Shown here piece after piece: positions 17,494-24,753 of a stretch of DNA of 64,000 nt. The DNA is taken from assembly GCF_014268655.2 (NCBI RefSeq), contig NZ_JABWQX020000001.1, forward strand, positions 4,122,001 through 4,186,000. The letters run 5' to 3'. Under the pieces are notes generated by a model that saw only the letters and a list, made by a program, of their open reading frames with translations, ran no database searches and had not been told where the DNA came from. A program made the position numbers and the translations under genes. How positions within the stretch are numbered: position 1 is the first letter of the stretch; each line of letters starts with the position of its first letter. This stretch comes from Pseudomonas marvdashtae (GTDB lineage Bacteria; Pseudomonadota; Gammaproteobacteria; Pseudomonadales; Pseudomonadaceae).

Positions 17494-20400
17494 TCAGTTG
17501 GGCAACCATCCCTGAACCCAGTGCGCCGCATAGGCATCGTCAAAGACCCAACGGCCCAGCACTTGCTCGCGCAGTCGCTCTCCTTGCTGCCGTGAGGCCT
17601 GCCGATCTGCCAGATGAGCATTGATCGCCTCCAGCCATTGTTCTGGGCTGTCAGCGACGCGCGTGATAGCGAGATCGCTCAGGCTACCGGCGGCATCGCT
17701 GCCGATTACGCTGTAACCGCAAGCGCCATACTGGAGATGATGAAGCGGACCGGCGCCTTCGTCGGCCTGGCCGAAGCCCTGTGGCGCGAGGACGATATCC
17801 AGATTGAGGCTGGCCATGACCTCGGGGTTGTCGTGTACCTCGTCATGAACCTCGCTGGCGAGCGGTTGCAGATATCCAGGTACATCCCCCCAGAGCACCC
17901 ACTCCACTTGACCGGCCAACGCTTGCATCAGGCCGAGGATCAACGGCTGGACGAAAGGCTTCGCCGGGTCGATCGCGCAACCTATGCGAGTGATACCAGA
18001 CGCCTGGCGCACAGTGGCGAGGTTGCGCCATTTGCTGCCCAGGCGTGTTTCGAGAACACGAATATCCTGGTGCAGCCCGGCACAGGCCTGGGCCATCGCA
18101 GGCGTTGGCACAACGATACGGTCGACCAGGTTCGCCGCTTGTTGCAGCGAAGCCATCCATCCGGGAGCCTGCGGCGTCAGTACATCCAGTTCAAGGATCT
18201 TGAACGCTTTGGAGAGGGTGTGGATGTGCCGCATCTGCTCCAGGCGCAGTGGGTCGGCCTGATGCTGGAAAATAATGACGTCGGGGTTGTAGCGCGCAAG
18301 CGTCGTCGCCGGTAACAGGCTGTTGCTGATGCAGCCTTCGATTCTGCCGCCGTCACGCAAAGCCGTGAACGGCTCGACAATACGTGGACTGGCGATTTTT
18401 GCCGACTTCCCAGGATGCACCAACACCACCGGAAGCGGCCGCCAGGACAGCGGTCGCCAGGTCAGTTCGTTGATGGCTTCCAGCTCGAAGCCGGCACCCC
18501 GTAGTGACAGATTGCTGTTGTAGGCGGGATCATTGGCCAGGACGCCCAGCCATTTGCTCAAGGCCTGCTCTTGCTCCATGGCGAAGCGTCGCTGGTTGAG
18601 TGGGTCCTTGCCGATGCTTGACCAGGTCGCTCCACCTTCATGCAAGAGCACGGCATGAGGCGTCCAGACATTCAGATAGCCAAGGTTCGCCACTTTCAGG
18701 CACAGGTCCAGGTCATTGCAGGTGACTTGAAACAGTGTGTCGTCCATGCCGCCAGCTTCCAGGTAGTTCGCCGTGCGGATCATCAGGCACGCGGCACTGA
18801 CCGCACTGGTGTTTTGGTCGACCAGCAGACGTTGCATGTAGCCACCGCCGCTGGCAGCCTGATCAATGAAGGGGCTACCAGCGGGGCCGCGCAGGCCAGT
18901 GATCAGACCCGCATGCTGGACGGTACCTGCCGGGGTAACCAGCTTGGCGCCGACAACCCCTACTTCCGGGCGCAAGGCGTGGTTGAGCAGCTCGTCCAAC
19001 CAATCTTCGCGAATGACTGCCGTATCGTTGTTCAACAACACCAAGTACTCGCCGCGGGCCTGGCTGGCCGCCAGATTGTTCATGGCGCTGAAGTTGAACG
19101 GATGGGGGAAGCGGATGACGCGGACCTTGTCACCCCCGATCGACTCCATCTCGCTCAGCCAGATGAGCGCCTCTTCGGCCTCGCTGCCATTGTCGATCAG
19201 GATGATCTCGAAGTGGGGATAGCGGGTCTTCGACAACAGGCTTTCCACGCAGCGCTGCAGCAGAGGCAACTGGTCTTGGGTAGGAATCAGGATCGACACC
19301 AGTGGTTGTTGATCATGACCGTACTTGATGTGGTAATGCCTGGCTGGTTCCTGCAGGATCCTGGCATTTGTATAACCGCGATTGTCCAGGTGCCTTTGCA
19401 AGGCATGCAACTCATCAGGGTTATCGGCAAGCGTCGGCGCGTTGCTGGCTACCAGCGGTTCGCTCAGGTGGGCAATGCCATTCATGCTCCCGGCTTCGAT
19501 CAAACGCAGGATCAGGTCCAGCTCAAGCGCCGCTGGCACCTGTGGATCGTATCCACCGACCTCCAACGCCAGTTTGCGACGGATCAGCCAATGGTTGGCC
19601 ATTGTCAATGGCAGGCTCAGGAGGTAGTCGAGGTTGATGCAAGGCCGAAAAACCGCTTGGGGCCCATTCTCCGAGCGATACATGCCATCGCAGTAAATCA
19701 TCCGGCAGCCATCGGCGCCCGGCAGCTCCAGGTCGAGCATCAACGTGCCGCCGGGCAGGACCTCGTCACCAGCCGTCAGCAGCATGACCCAGTCGCTGTC
19801 GTCTGCCTGCAGAACCTCGTTCAATTCGACGGCGCCCGGGTTGGCGCAGGTCAGCCAGTGGAGGTTGTCCGGCAGATTGACAGGCGATGGCGAGGTGCTC
19901 AGTACCACCATGCGCAAGCTGATCGAGGAACGCGATCGCCACAGCGCAAGACTTTCCAAGGTATCGCTCAAGGCATTGAAGTCGCCCAAAGGATCGCGCA
20001 TCAACAGCGTCAGGCTGGTTTGTCCGCTGAGTTGCTGACGACGCCCGTCGACAAGTCGCTGCTGGATCGGCGTCAGTACACGGTTGCGCAGCCAGTCCTT
20101 GACGGTGGGTACATGCGCGTCAATGGCGTACTGGATGGCAGTCTGCTGGGTGATATCAATGAAACGCTCCAGCTGGGGCCAAAAGGCCTTTTCGATGTCC
20201 AGCCAGCGCCTGCGCGCCTGCATCACGGTTGCGCGGGCGCGCTCTAGCCCCCCGGGCTCGTCGTAAAGCGCAGCGCCCGCGTTACCAAACTGCTCGACGA
20301 AAGGCTGAGTCTTGACGTGACCGCCGGGCATGTAGATAACCGGACAGCCACAGAGCATGGCCGCAGTGCACGTAGATGAGATTTCGTAACTGTAAAGCGT

Positions 20401-21000
20401 CGAAGCCGTGCGAAAAATCTGTGCCACCTGGGCCAGGGTCTTCGGGTTGGCCATGCTCAGGACTTCGATATCGTCCGGCAACGTCGAGTAGTCGACCTTA
20501 GATCTGTCGATGCGGTTCAGATACAGGTAGTTGCCGGTGCGCTGCACCGGCTCGGTTGGCGGTGAAAACAACTCCGAGTCGATGACCGGCAACAGGAGAA
20601 GGTTACTGTTATCGCTCTCGCCACCGAAATCCTGGGTGTAATAGAAAAACAGGTCTGATTTTTTCGCGTTTATCCCACGACCCGTGAGGAAGCCTTCACG
20701 GTTCAGCATGTAACGGACTACGATCGGTGCGTCTATTGGGTTACCGTCTATCACCTCGGAATACACAGCAATGGGCGCCAAGCCTAGCGACCTGTGCTGC
20801 CGACGCAACTCGTCGGTAAGGATCGGGGTGCGCAGTTTCGGATTGACCTGGCATGGCGTGAGATAGGCCTCGTAGCCGGACAGGTTCAGAACGTGACACA
20901 GGTGATGCAGTACGCATACGCCCGAGGATGTCTCCCGATAGTGGGGGGCGGCGATATAGTAAGGGTGACGCGGCTTGCCATGCAGGGATGGGGTGGTCAT
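17494..21000 (-). CDS. Giant glycosyltransferase with GT2 core and GT-B-like ends, 1168 aa
   Basis: Residues 1-300 resemble a GT-B type domain (YYIAAPHYRETSSGV at the start; CTAAMLCGCPVIYMPGG at 211-226). Residues about 325-530 are a GT-A-like segment with TAGDEVLPGGT. Residues 567-790 are a complete GT2 domain: PLVSILIPTQDQL, the DXD-type NND at 657-659 and CNDLDLCLK near 761-769. Residues about 858-1168 are another GT-B-like domain ending WVQGWLPN, homologous to the end of the 1198-residue enzyme (YWANGWLPD). ATG 21000 has CAAGG 8 nt upstream and overlaps the 59-codon ORF by ATGA. Last gene of the sugar operon; presumably builds the flagellin glycan. Confidence 0.88.
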   Translation of the reverse strand: MTTPSLHGKPRHPYYIAAPHYRETSSGVCVLHHLCHVLNLSGYEAYLTPCQVNPKLRTPILTDELRRQHRSLGLAPIAVYSEVIDGNPIDAPIVVRYMLNREGFLTGRGINAKKSDLFFYYTQDFGGESDNSNLLLLPVIDSELFSPPTEPVQRTGNYLYLNRIDRSKVDYSTLPDDIEVLSMANPKTLAQVAQIFRTASTLYSYEISSTCTAAMLCGCPVIYMPGGHVKTQPFVEQFGNAGAALYDEPGGLERARATVMQARRRWLDIEKAFWPQLERFIDITQQTAIQYAIDAHVPTVKDWLRNRVLTPIQQRLVDGRRQQLSGQTSLTLLMRDPLGDFNALSDTLESLALWRSRSSISLRMVVLSTSPSPVNLPDNLHWLTCANPGAVELNEVLQADDSDWVMLLTAGDEVLPGGTLMLDLELPGADGCRMIYCDGMYRSENGPQAVFRPCINLDYLLSLPLTMANHWLIRRKLALEVGGYDPQVPAALELDLILRLIEAGSMNGIAHLSEPLVASNAPTLADNPDELHALQRHLDNRGYTNARILQEPARHYHIKYGHDQQPLVSILIPTQDQLPLLQRCVESLLSKTRYPHFEIILIDNGSEAEEALIWLSEMESIGGDKVRVIRFPHPFNFSAMNNLAASQARGEYLVLLNNDTAVIREDWLDELLNHALRPEVGVVGAKLVTPAGTVQHAGLITGLRGPAGSPFIDQAASGGGYMQRLLVDQNTSAVSAACLMIRTANYLEAGGMDDTLFQVTCNDLDLCLKVANLGYLNVWTPHAVLLHEGGATWSSIGKDPLNQRRFAMEQEQALSKWLGVLANDPAYNSNLSLRGAGFELEAINELTWRPLSWRPLPVVLVHPGKSAKIASPRIVEPFTALRDGGRIEGCISNSLLPATTLARYNPDVIIFQHQADPLRLEQMRHIHTLSKAFKILELDVLTPQAPGWMASLQQAANLVDRIVVPTPAMAQACAGLHQDIRVLETRLGSKWRNLATVRQASGITRIGCAIDPAKPFVQPLILGLMQALAGQVEWVLWGDVPGYLQPLASEVHDEVHDNPEVMASLNLDIVLAPQGFGQADEGAGPLHHLQYGACGYSVIGSDAAGSLSDLAITRVADSPEQWLEAINAHLADRQASRQQGERLREQVLGRWVFDDAYAAHWVQGWLPN

Positions 21001-21176
21001 ACGGTTGCCTTGGGGCTGGAGAGTTGCTCACAAATGACAAAGACACTGGCGCACAGGACGCTCTTCAGGTAGGTACCGCTCGTGAAGGGTCGAGGGGATA
21101 CGGGCATACCACCCCAGCAGTGGGAGGGCAGACAGACGTAGCCGTTCGCTTGCAGCGCTTGCAACACCTGGCTCAT
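20997..21176 (-). CDS. 59-codon ORF coupled to both neighbours (small protein or gene remnant)
   Basis: Begins MSQVLQALQANGYVCLPSHC and ends SPKATV. Its ATG overlaps the acyltransferase stop as ATGA (21173-21176) and its stop overlaps the glycosyltransferase start as ATGA (20997-21000), the same coupling used elsewhere in this operon. The first half uses codons like its neighbours (GCG, CTG, GGC, TAC, GTC); the second half is rich in Cys and Ser and less convincing. I do not recognise a family. It could be a real small protein, a translational relay, or the N-terminus of a deleted gene. No transmembrane segment is evident. Confidence 0.4.
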   Translation of the reverse strand: MSQVLQALQANGYVCLPSHCWGGMPVSPRPFTSGTYLKSVLCASVFVICEQLSSPKATV

Positions 21177-21730
21177 AGGTTGTCTCCCCGCGCGGCTTGC
21201 CAGACGCGGTACTCTTCGGCGCTCACGCCCAGCATGATGCGGTCCCAACGCTGGCCCTTGCGGTAGTACCACTGGCGCTGCACCCCCTCGATGACCCAAG
21301 GGGTCTTGCGCGTGTAGGTCGCCAGGGACGCTGCGTTGTACTCGATGATGGTGGTCGAGAGACGGCTCAGGCCCAGTTCGTCGAAGGCATAGCGCATTAC
21401 CGTGGCAATCACGTCGGTGCCATGGCCTTGGCCACGCAGGGAGGGATCACCGATCATCATGCCGTGTTCGGCGGTGCGATTTTTCCAGTCGATGCCAACC
21501 AGATTCGCCGTACCAATCAGGCCATGGCCCGGGACCTCGATACCGAAGCGCTGGTTGAGCAAGTCTCCCTTGAGACCCAACAGCCAGTCCCGCTGCGCTT
21601 CCCGCGATGTGGGGAAATGCCAGCCGCCCAGCAGGCTCCAGAGAGCTTCGTCGTTGGACCACTGATGCAGCAGCGGCAAGTCCTCGAGCTCCAGCGCTCT
21701 GAGCAGGATGCGTTGACCTAGAATGCTCAT
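21173..21730 (-). CDS. GNAT-family N-acyltransferase
   Basis: 185 residues with a GNAT fold. The acetyl-CoA pyrophosphate loop is RGQGHGTDVI (about 98-107), preceded by EHGMMIGDPSLRG and followed by NAASLATYTRKTPWVIEGVQR, as in RimJ/RimL-like acyltransferases. Overlaps the upstream PLP enzyme by ATGA (21727-21730). Inference: N-acylates the 4-amino sugar made by the transaminase in the same operon, the role played by VioB-type enzymes in other bacteria. The acyl donor might be supplied by the ketosynthase at 839-1765. Confidence 0.82.
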   Translation of the reverse strand: MSILGQRILLRALELEDLPLLHQWSNDEALWSLLGGWHFPTSREAQRDWLLGLKGDLLNQRFGIEVPGHGLIGTANLVGIDWKNRTAEHGMMIGDPSLRGQGHGTDVIATVMRYAFDELGLSRLSTTIIEYNAASLATYTRKTPWVIEGVQRQWYYRKGQRWDRIMLGVSAEEYRVWQAARGDNL

Positions 21731-22722
21731 GATTTCCCCGTGTTCTGAAGGATGGCGTCGGCGAGACGATTCATGTCATCGACGTTGTAGCGCTGGTCGA
21801 TCGGCAGCGGCAGCAAGCACTGCGCCCAATCCCTTTCATTAGGCGGTGCCGTTGGATTGCTCAGCACTTCACGCCAGTAGCTGGGTACATAGATGTGTTG
21901 ATCCAGCAGTTGAGCGCGTAGCCGGGTAGCCGTCTCGGCGGACTTGACCAGCAGCGGATAGCACAATGCTGCAACAGGCTGCGCGGGCCAGATAGCGAAG
22001 CGGTTGAGGTGGTCCAGGCGACGGCGCAGTTGCGCCAGGTTGTCTATCCTGCGCCTGGCGACTTCCTGGTAATCGATACTGTCGAGCAAGCGTGCGGTAC
22101 TGGCAGCCATGGCCTTGATGCCATCGCTCTCCAGCGCCTGTTCCAATGCCTGGAATGCCGCATAATGATCTTGCGGAGCGTCTTCAAGGCGCCCCAGCAG
22201 CGCGGCAAACCGGGCCTGGGAGCGGCTGCCCTGCGCTTGCGGCAGATCAGCCGGCGCATTGACCAGCCAGCCGCCATCGGCAACGCCGACAAACTTGCGT
22301 GGTGAGTAAAGGGTTGCAATCCCGGGTTGCGGCTTGGAAAACAGCGCCTGGGAATTGTCGACGATCAGTTGCTCGCCGTAGCGAACAGCAAGTACTTCGC
22401 CCATGTAATCAGCCTTGAGCCCGAAGTAATCGACAAACAGCAGAGCCTCATCGGCTTGCAGGGCTGGGAAGTCCCGCAGCTCGAGCCGTTCGGTCAGCGC
22501 ATACCGCAACACCTCGATGCCGGATCCGCGCAGCACGTCCTGCATGACGTCGCAGATGTAGACAGGCAGGTGAACCCGGCGCAAGTTACGCGCCAACATC
22601 AATGCCTTGAAGGCCGAGCGGGCCGAGTTGAAGGCAACAGCCTGCGGGTAAGGATTGTGCCCTTTGCGCAGTTCCAGCTCGAAATAACCGCCGATGGCTT
22701 CACGCACGGAGAATTTCTCCAC
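21727..22722 (-). CDS. DegT/DnrJ-like PLP-fold protein
   Basis: 331 residues of fold-type I PLP enzyme character: FNSARSAFKALMLA (substrate loop, 31-44), VDNSQALFSK (121-130) and YSPRKFVGVADGGW (139-152), where Lys143 is the likely PLP Schiff base. It is shorter than normal sugar aminotransferases (about 370-390) and divergent. Start GTG 22722 overlaps the WbqC-like gene by 23 bp; a GTG a few codons later (VREAIGG) is possible. Role in nucleotide-sugar modification is inferred from the operon; activity cannot be told from sequence. Confidence 0.75.
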   Translation of the reverse strand: MEKFSVREAIGGYFELELRKGHNPYPQAVAFNSARSAFKALMLARNLRRVHLPVYICDVMQDVLRGSGIEVLRYALTERLELRDFPALQADEALLFVDYFGLKADYMGEVLAVRYGEQLIVDNSQALFSKPQPGIATLYSPRKFVGVADGGWLVNAPADLPQAQGSRSQARFAALLGRLEDAPQDHYAAFQALEQALESDGIKAMAASTARLLDSIDYQEVARRRIDNLAQLRRRLDHLNRFAIWPAQPVAALCYPLLVKSAETATRLRAQLLDQHIYVPSYWREVLSNPTAPPNERDWAQCLLPLPIDQRYNVDDMNRLADAILQNTGKS

Positions 22723-23458
22723 CTTTTGCCCAGGCCCCCACCGTCTGCGCGTCGTTGTACATCAGGACGTCGAGAATTGACAGGCCGGGCACGAAGGGTT
22801 GTTCGCGCCCTCCCTGCCGGTAGTTGGGTAAGGTCGCCTTGAGCAACTCAAGGGTAATACCAACCTGTTGGAATACCTCGACCTGATAAAGGTGACCGCC
22901 ATTGACCGGATTGAGGTAGTGGGTGCCAGCGCAGGCCTGAACCACTTCGAGTACCCGGTCCTGGGCTTTGCTATCCGCGCAAATCGACAGATCGCTGGAG
23001 CGGATGATCGGCGTTTGCAACCCGATCAGCGCGCAGCAGGCCCGTAGGATTCGTTCGTTGAGCTCGGCAATGCTCGAAGCCGGCTCGACCAGCAGCGCTT
23101 CCAGCCACCCCAGCATGCGCGGCGCGTGTGGAGCGCGGCGATAGGCGAAGCTCAACTTGTTGAGAATATCGCCAGGGTCGAACGTCTCGGCAATCCGTTT
23201 TTCCATGATCTGCTGGGTGTGACTGCTCTTGCTCAGCGGGACCCGAAACCACTTCGGCTCTTGCTCCAGCAGATAACGGTTACGTTCGATCCAGCCGTTC
23301 TTGATGAACTGCACATTGTCGTAGATGACAAAACAGTCGACTGCAGCGATCAGCTGGAAATAGCCCAGATAAGGCAGGAAATAAGGTTGCATGAGCGCAA
23401 CCCGGTACTGCTCGTCAGTTGCCGGGACGCACGTCTTCGAGGTGTTGGCTTGGCTCAT
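22700..23458 (-). CDS. WbqC-family protein
   Basis: 252 residues; the diagnostic N-terminal segment is VALMQPYFLPYLGYFQLI followed by VDCFVIYDNVQFIKNGWIERN and later YLNPVNGGHLY. WbqC-like proteins occur in O-antigen and flagellar glycan clusters; their biochemical role is not well established. Start ATG 23458 overlaps the transaminase stop by ATGA (23455-23458). Confidence 0.85.
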   Translation of the reverse strand: MSQANTSKTCVPATDEQYRVALMQPYFLPYLGYFQLIAAVDCFVIYDNVQFIKNGWIERNRYLLEQEPKWFRVPLSKSSHTQQIMEKRIAETFDPGDILNKLSFAYRRAPHAPRMLGWLEALLVEPASSIAELNERILRACCALIGLQTPIIRSSDLSICADSKAQDRVLEVVQACAGTHYLNPVNGGHLYQVEVFQQVGITLELLKATLPNYRQGGREQPFVPGLSILDVLMYNDAQTVGAWAKGGEILRA

Positions 23459-24573
23459 GCCGCCTGGGCCCTCATCAGCACCTCGATGATTTTCGCCTGG
23501 GTCTGCGGATCGAGATCCGGATAGATCGGCAGGCACAGTACCTGGCGGGACACGTTGTAGGCGTTGCCCAATTGAGAGAGGTCCGAACTGGGAAGACCTC
23601 GATACATTGGAAACTCGCATATCAGCGGGTAGAAATACCGGCGCACGAGAATGTTTTCTGCACGATAGCGGTCGTACAGTTCATCCCGGCTCACCCCGAA
23701 CCGCTCACCATCAACCAGGATCGGACAGTAAGCATAATTCCAATCCAGCCCCTGCGGTTGTTCCAGCAGGCTGATACCGGGAATGCCCTCCAGGGCGCTC
23801 CGATAATACTCAAACACCTTCTGCCGACGGCTGAGCGCCTCATCGATATAGCGCAACTGCAGCACACCGAATGCCGCCTGCAACTCATTCATCTTCCCGT
23901 TGATACCGGGAGCCATGACCGTGACTTCATCGGCAAAACCGAAGTTCTTCAGGTAATCGATACGCTGTTTGATCTTTTCATCACGGCAGATGATCGCGCC
24001 GCCTTCGAAAGTATTGAACACCTTGGTAGCGTGGAAGCTGAGGATCGACAGGTCGCCGTTATTGAGAATACTTGCACCGTTGTGTCGGACCCCGAAGGCA
24101 TGTGCGGCGTCATAGATAACCTTGAGTCCGTAGGTATCGGCTACGGCCTGGATCCCCTCGACATCGCAGGGAACGCCATAACAATGGACCGGGAGAATCG
24201 CCGAAGTTGCCGGAGTAATGGCTTCGGCGATACGTCGTGGGTCGAGGTTCTTGGTGACTGGATCGATGTCCACGAATACCGGCTTGAGATTGTTCCACAG
24301 CAGCGAATGGGAAGTGGCCACGAACGAATAAGGAGTGGTGATGACTTCGCCAGTAATGCGCAGGGCCTGGAGCGCCGTCACCAAGGCCAGGGTACCGTTG
24401 GAAAACAACGACAGATGCTGGACACCGAGGTATTCAGCCAACTCCCGCTCCAGTTGTTCGTGGAAGGGGCCGCCATTGGTCAGGCGCTTACTGTCCCAGA
24501 TTCGCTGCAGGTAAGGCGTGAATTCTTCCAGAGGAGGTAGCAGCGGGCTGGTAACGGTAATGGAATCGGCCAT
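23455..24573 (-). CDS. VioA-like nucleotide-sugar transaminase (DegT/DnrJ/EryC1/StrS)
   Basis: 372 residues, the usual family length. Contains LFSNGTLALVTALQAL (PLP phosphate site), YDAAHAFG with Asp155, and the PLP lysine Lys184 in SFHATKVFNTFEGGA. FHATK-V-FNT-FEGGA is typical of dTDP-4-amino-4,6-dideoxyglucose (viosamine) transaminases (VioA) and relatives that convert dTDP-4-keto-6-deoxyglucose using glutamate. First gene of the sugar operon, about 125 nt downstream of a predicted RpoN start. Its exact sugar product (gluco or galacto) cannot be decided from sequence alone. Confidence 0.88.
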   Translation of the reverse strand: MADSITVTSPLLPPLEEFTPYLQRIWDSKRLTNGGPFHEQLERELAEYLGVQHLSLFSNGTLALVTALQALRITGEVITTPYSFVATSHSLLWNNLKPVFVDIDPVTKNLDPRRIAEAITPATSAILPVHCYGVPCDVEGIQAVADTYGLKVIYDAAHAFGVRHNGASILNNGDLSILSFHATKVFNTFEGGAIICRDEKIKQRIDYLKNFGFADEVTVMAPGINGKMNELQAAFGVLQLRYIDEALSRRQKVFEYYRSALEGIPGISLLEQPQGLDWNYAYCPILVDGERFGVSRDELYDRYRAENILVRRYFYPLICEFPMYRGLPSSDLSQLGNAYNVSRQVLCLPIYPDLDPQTQAKIIEVLMRAQAA

Positions 24574-24630
24574 AGGTACACTACTCGGGTGACTGAAAAA
24601 TGGCACACGGCTCGGGAGGTCCTCTGACGC

Positions 24631-24669
24631 GGCGTTGCATCGCGGTCTATATCGGCGGGCTGCAACGCC
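24631..24669. repeat. Inverted repeat in the leader of the sugar operon
   Basis: GGCGTTGCA (24631-24639) and TGCAACGCC (24661-24669), perfect 9-bp arms separated by 21 nt. Lies between the predicted RpoN start (near 24698) and the transaminase ATG (24573), so it would form a hairpin in the 5' leader or act as an operator. Confidence 0.5.
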
Positions 24670-24708
24670 ATGAAACCGACAGCTGACTCTTGATGTGTAG
24701 GTACCCCA

Positions 24709-24723
24709 GCAAAAAATCGGCCA
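24709..24723 (-). promoter_or_regulatory. RpoN (sigma-54) promoter of the flagellin sugar operon
   Basis: Minus strand reads TTGGCCGATTTTTTGCT. GG (24721-24722) and GC (24709-24710) are exactly 10 nt apart and both half-sites fit TTGGCACG-N4-TTGCT with one clear mismatch. It lies about 30 bp past the phhR stop and upstream of the VioA-like gene. Confidence 0.75.
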
Positions 24724-24735
24724 ACTCCCGGAAAG

Positions 24736-24749
24736 ACCGATAAATCGGT
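24736..24749 (-). terminator. Short hairpin after phhR
   Basis: ACCGAT-AA-ATCGGT, 6-bp stem starting 4 nt after the phhR stop; followed on the minus strand by CTTTC. Weak candidate terminator. Confidence 0.4.
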
Positions 24750-24753
24750 GTCC

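Noticed and set aside
18640..20247. 535-codon plus-strand ORF
   Set aside because: Antisense shadow of the 1168-residue glycosyltransferase.
24595..24612. RpoN promoter at TGGCACACGGCTCGG
   Set aside because: No GC dinucleotide 10 nt after GG and it points toward phhR's 3' end rather than a gene start.
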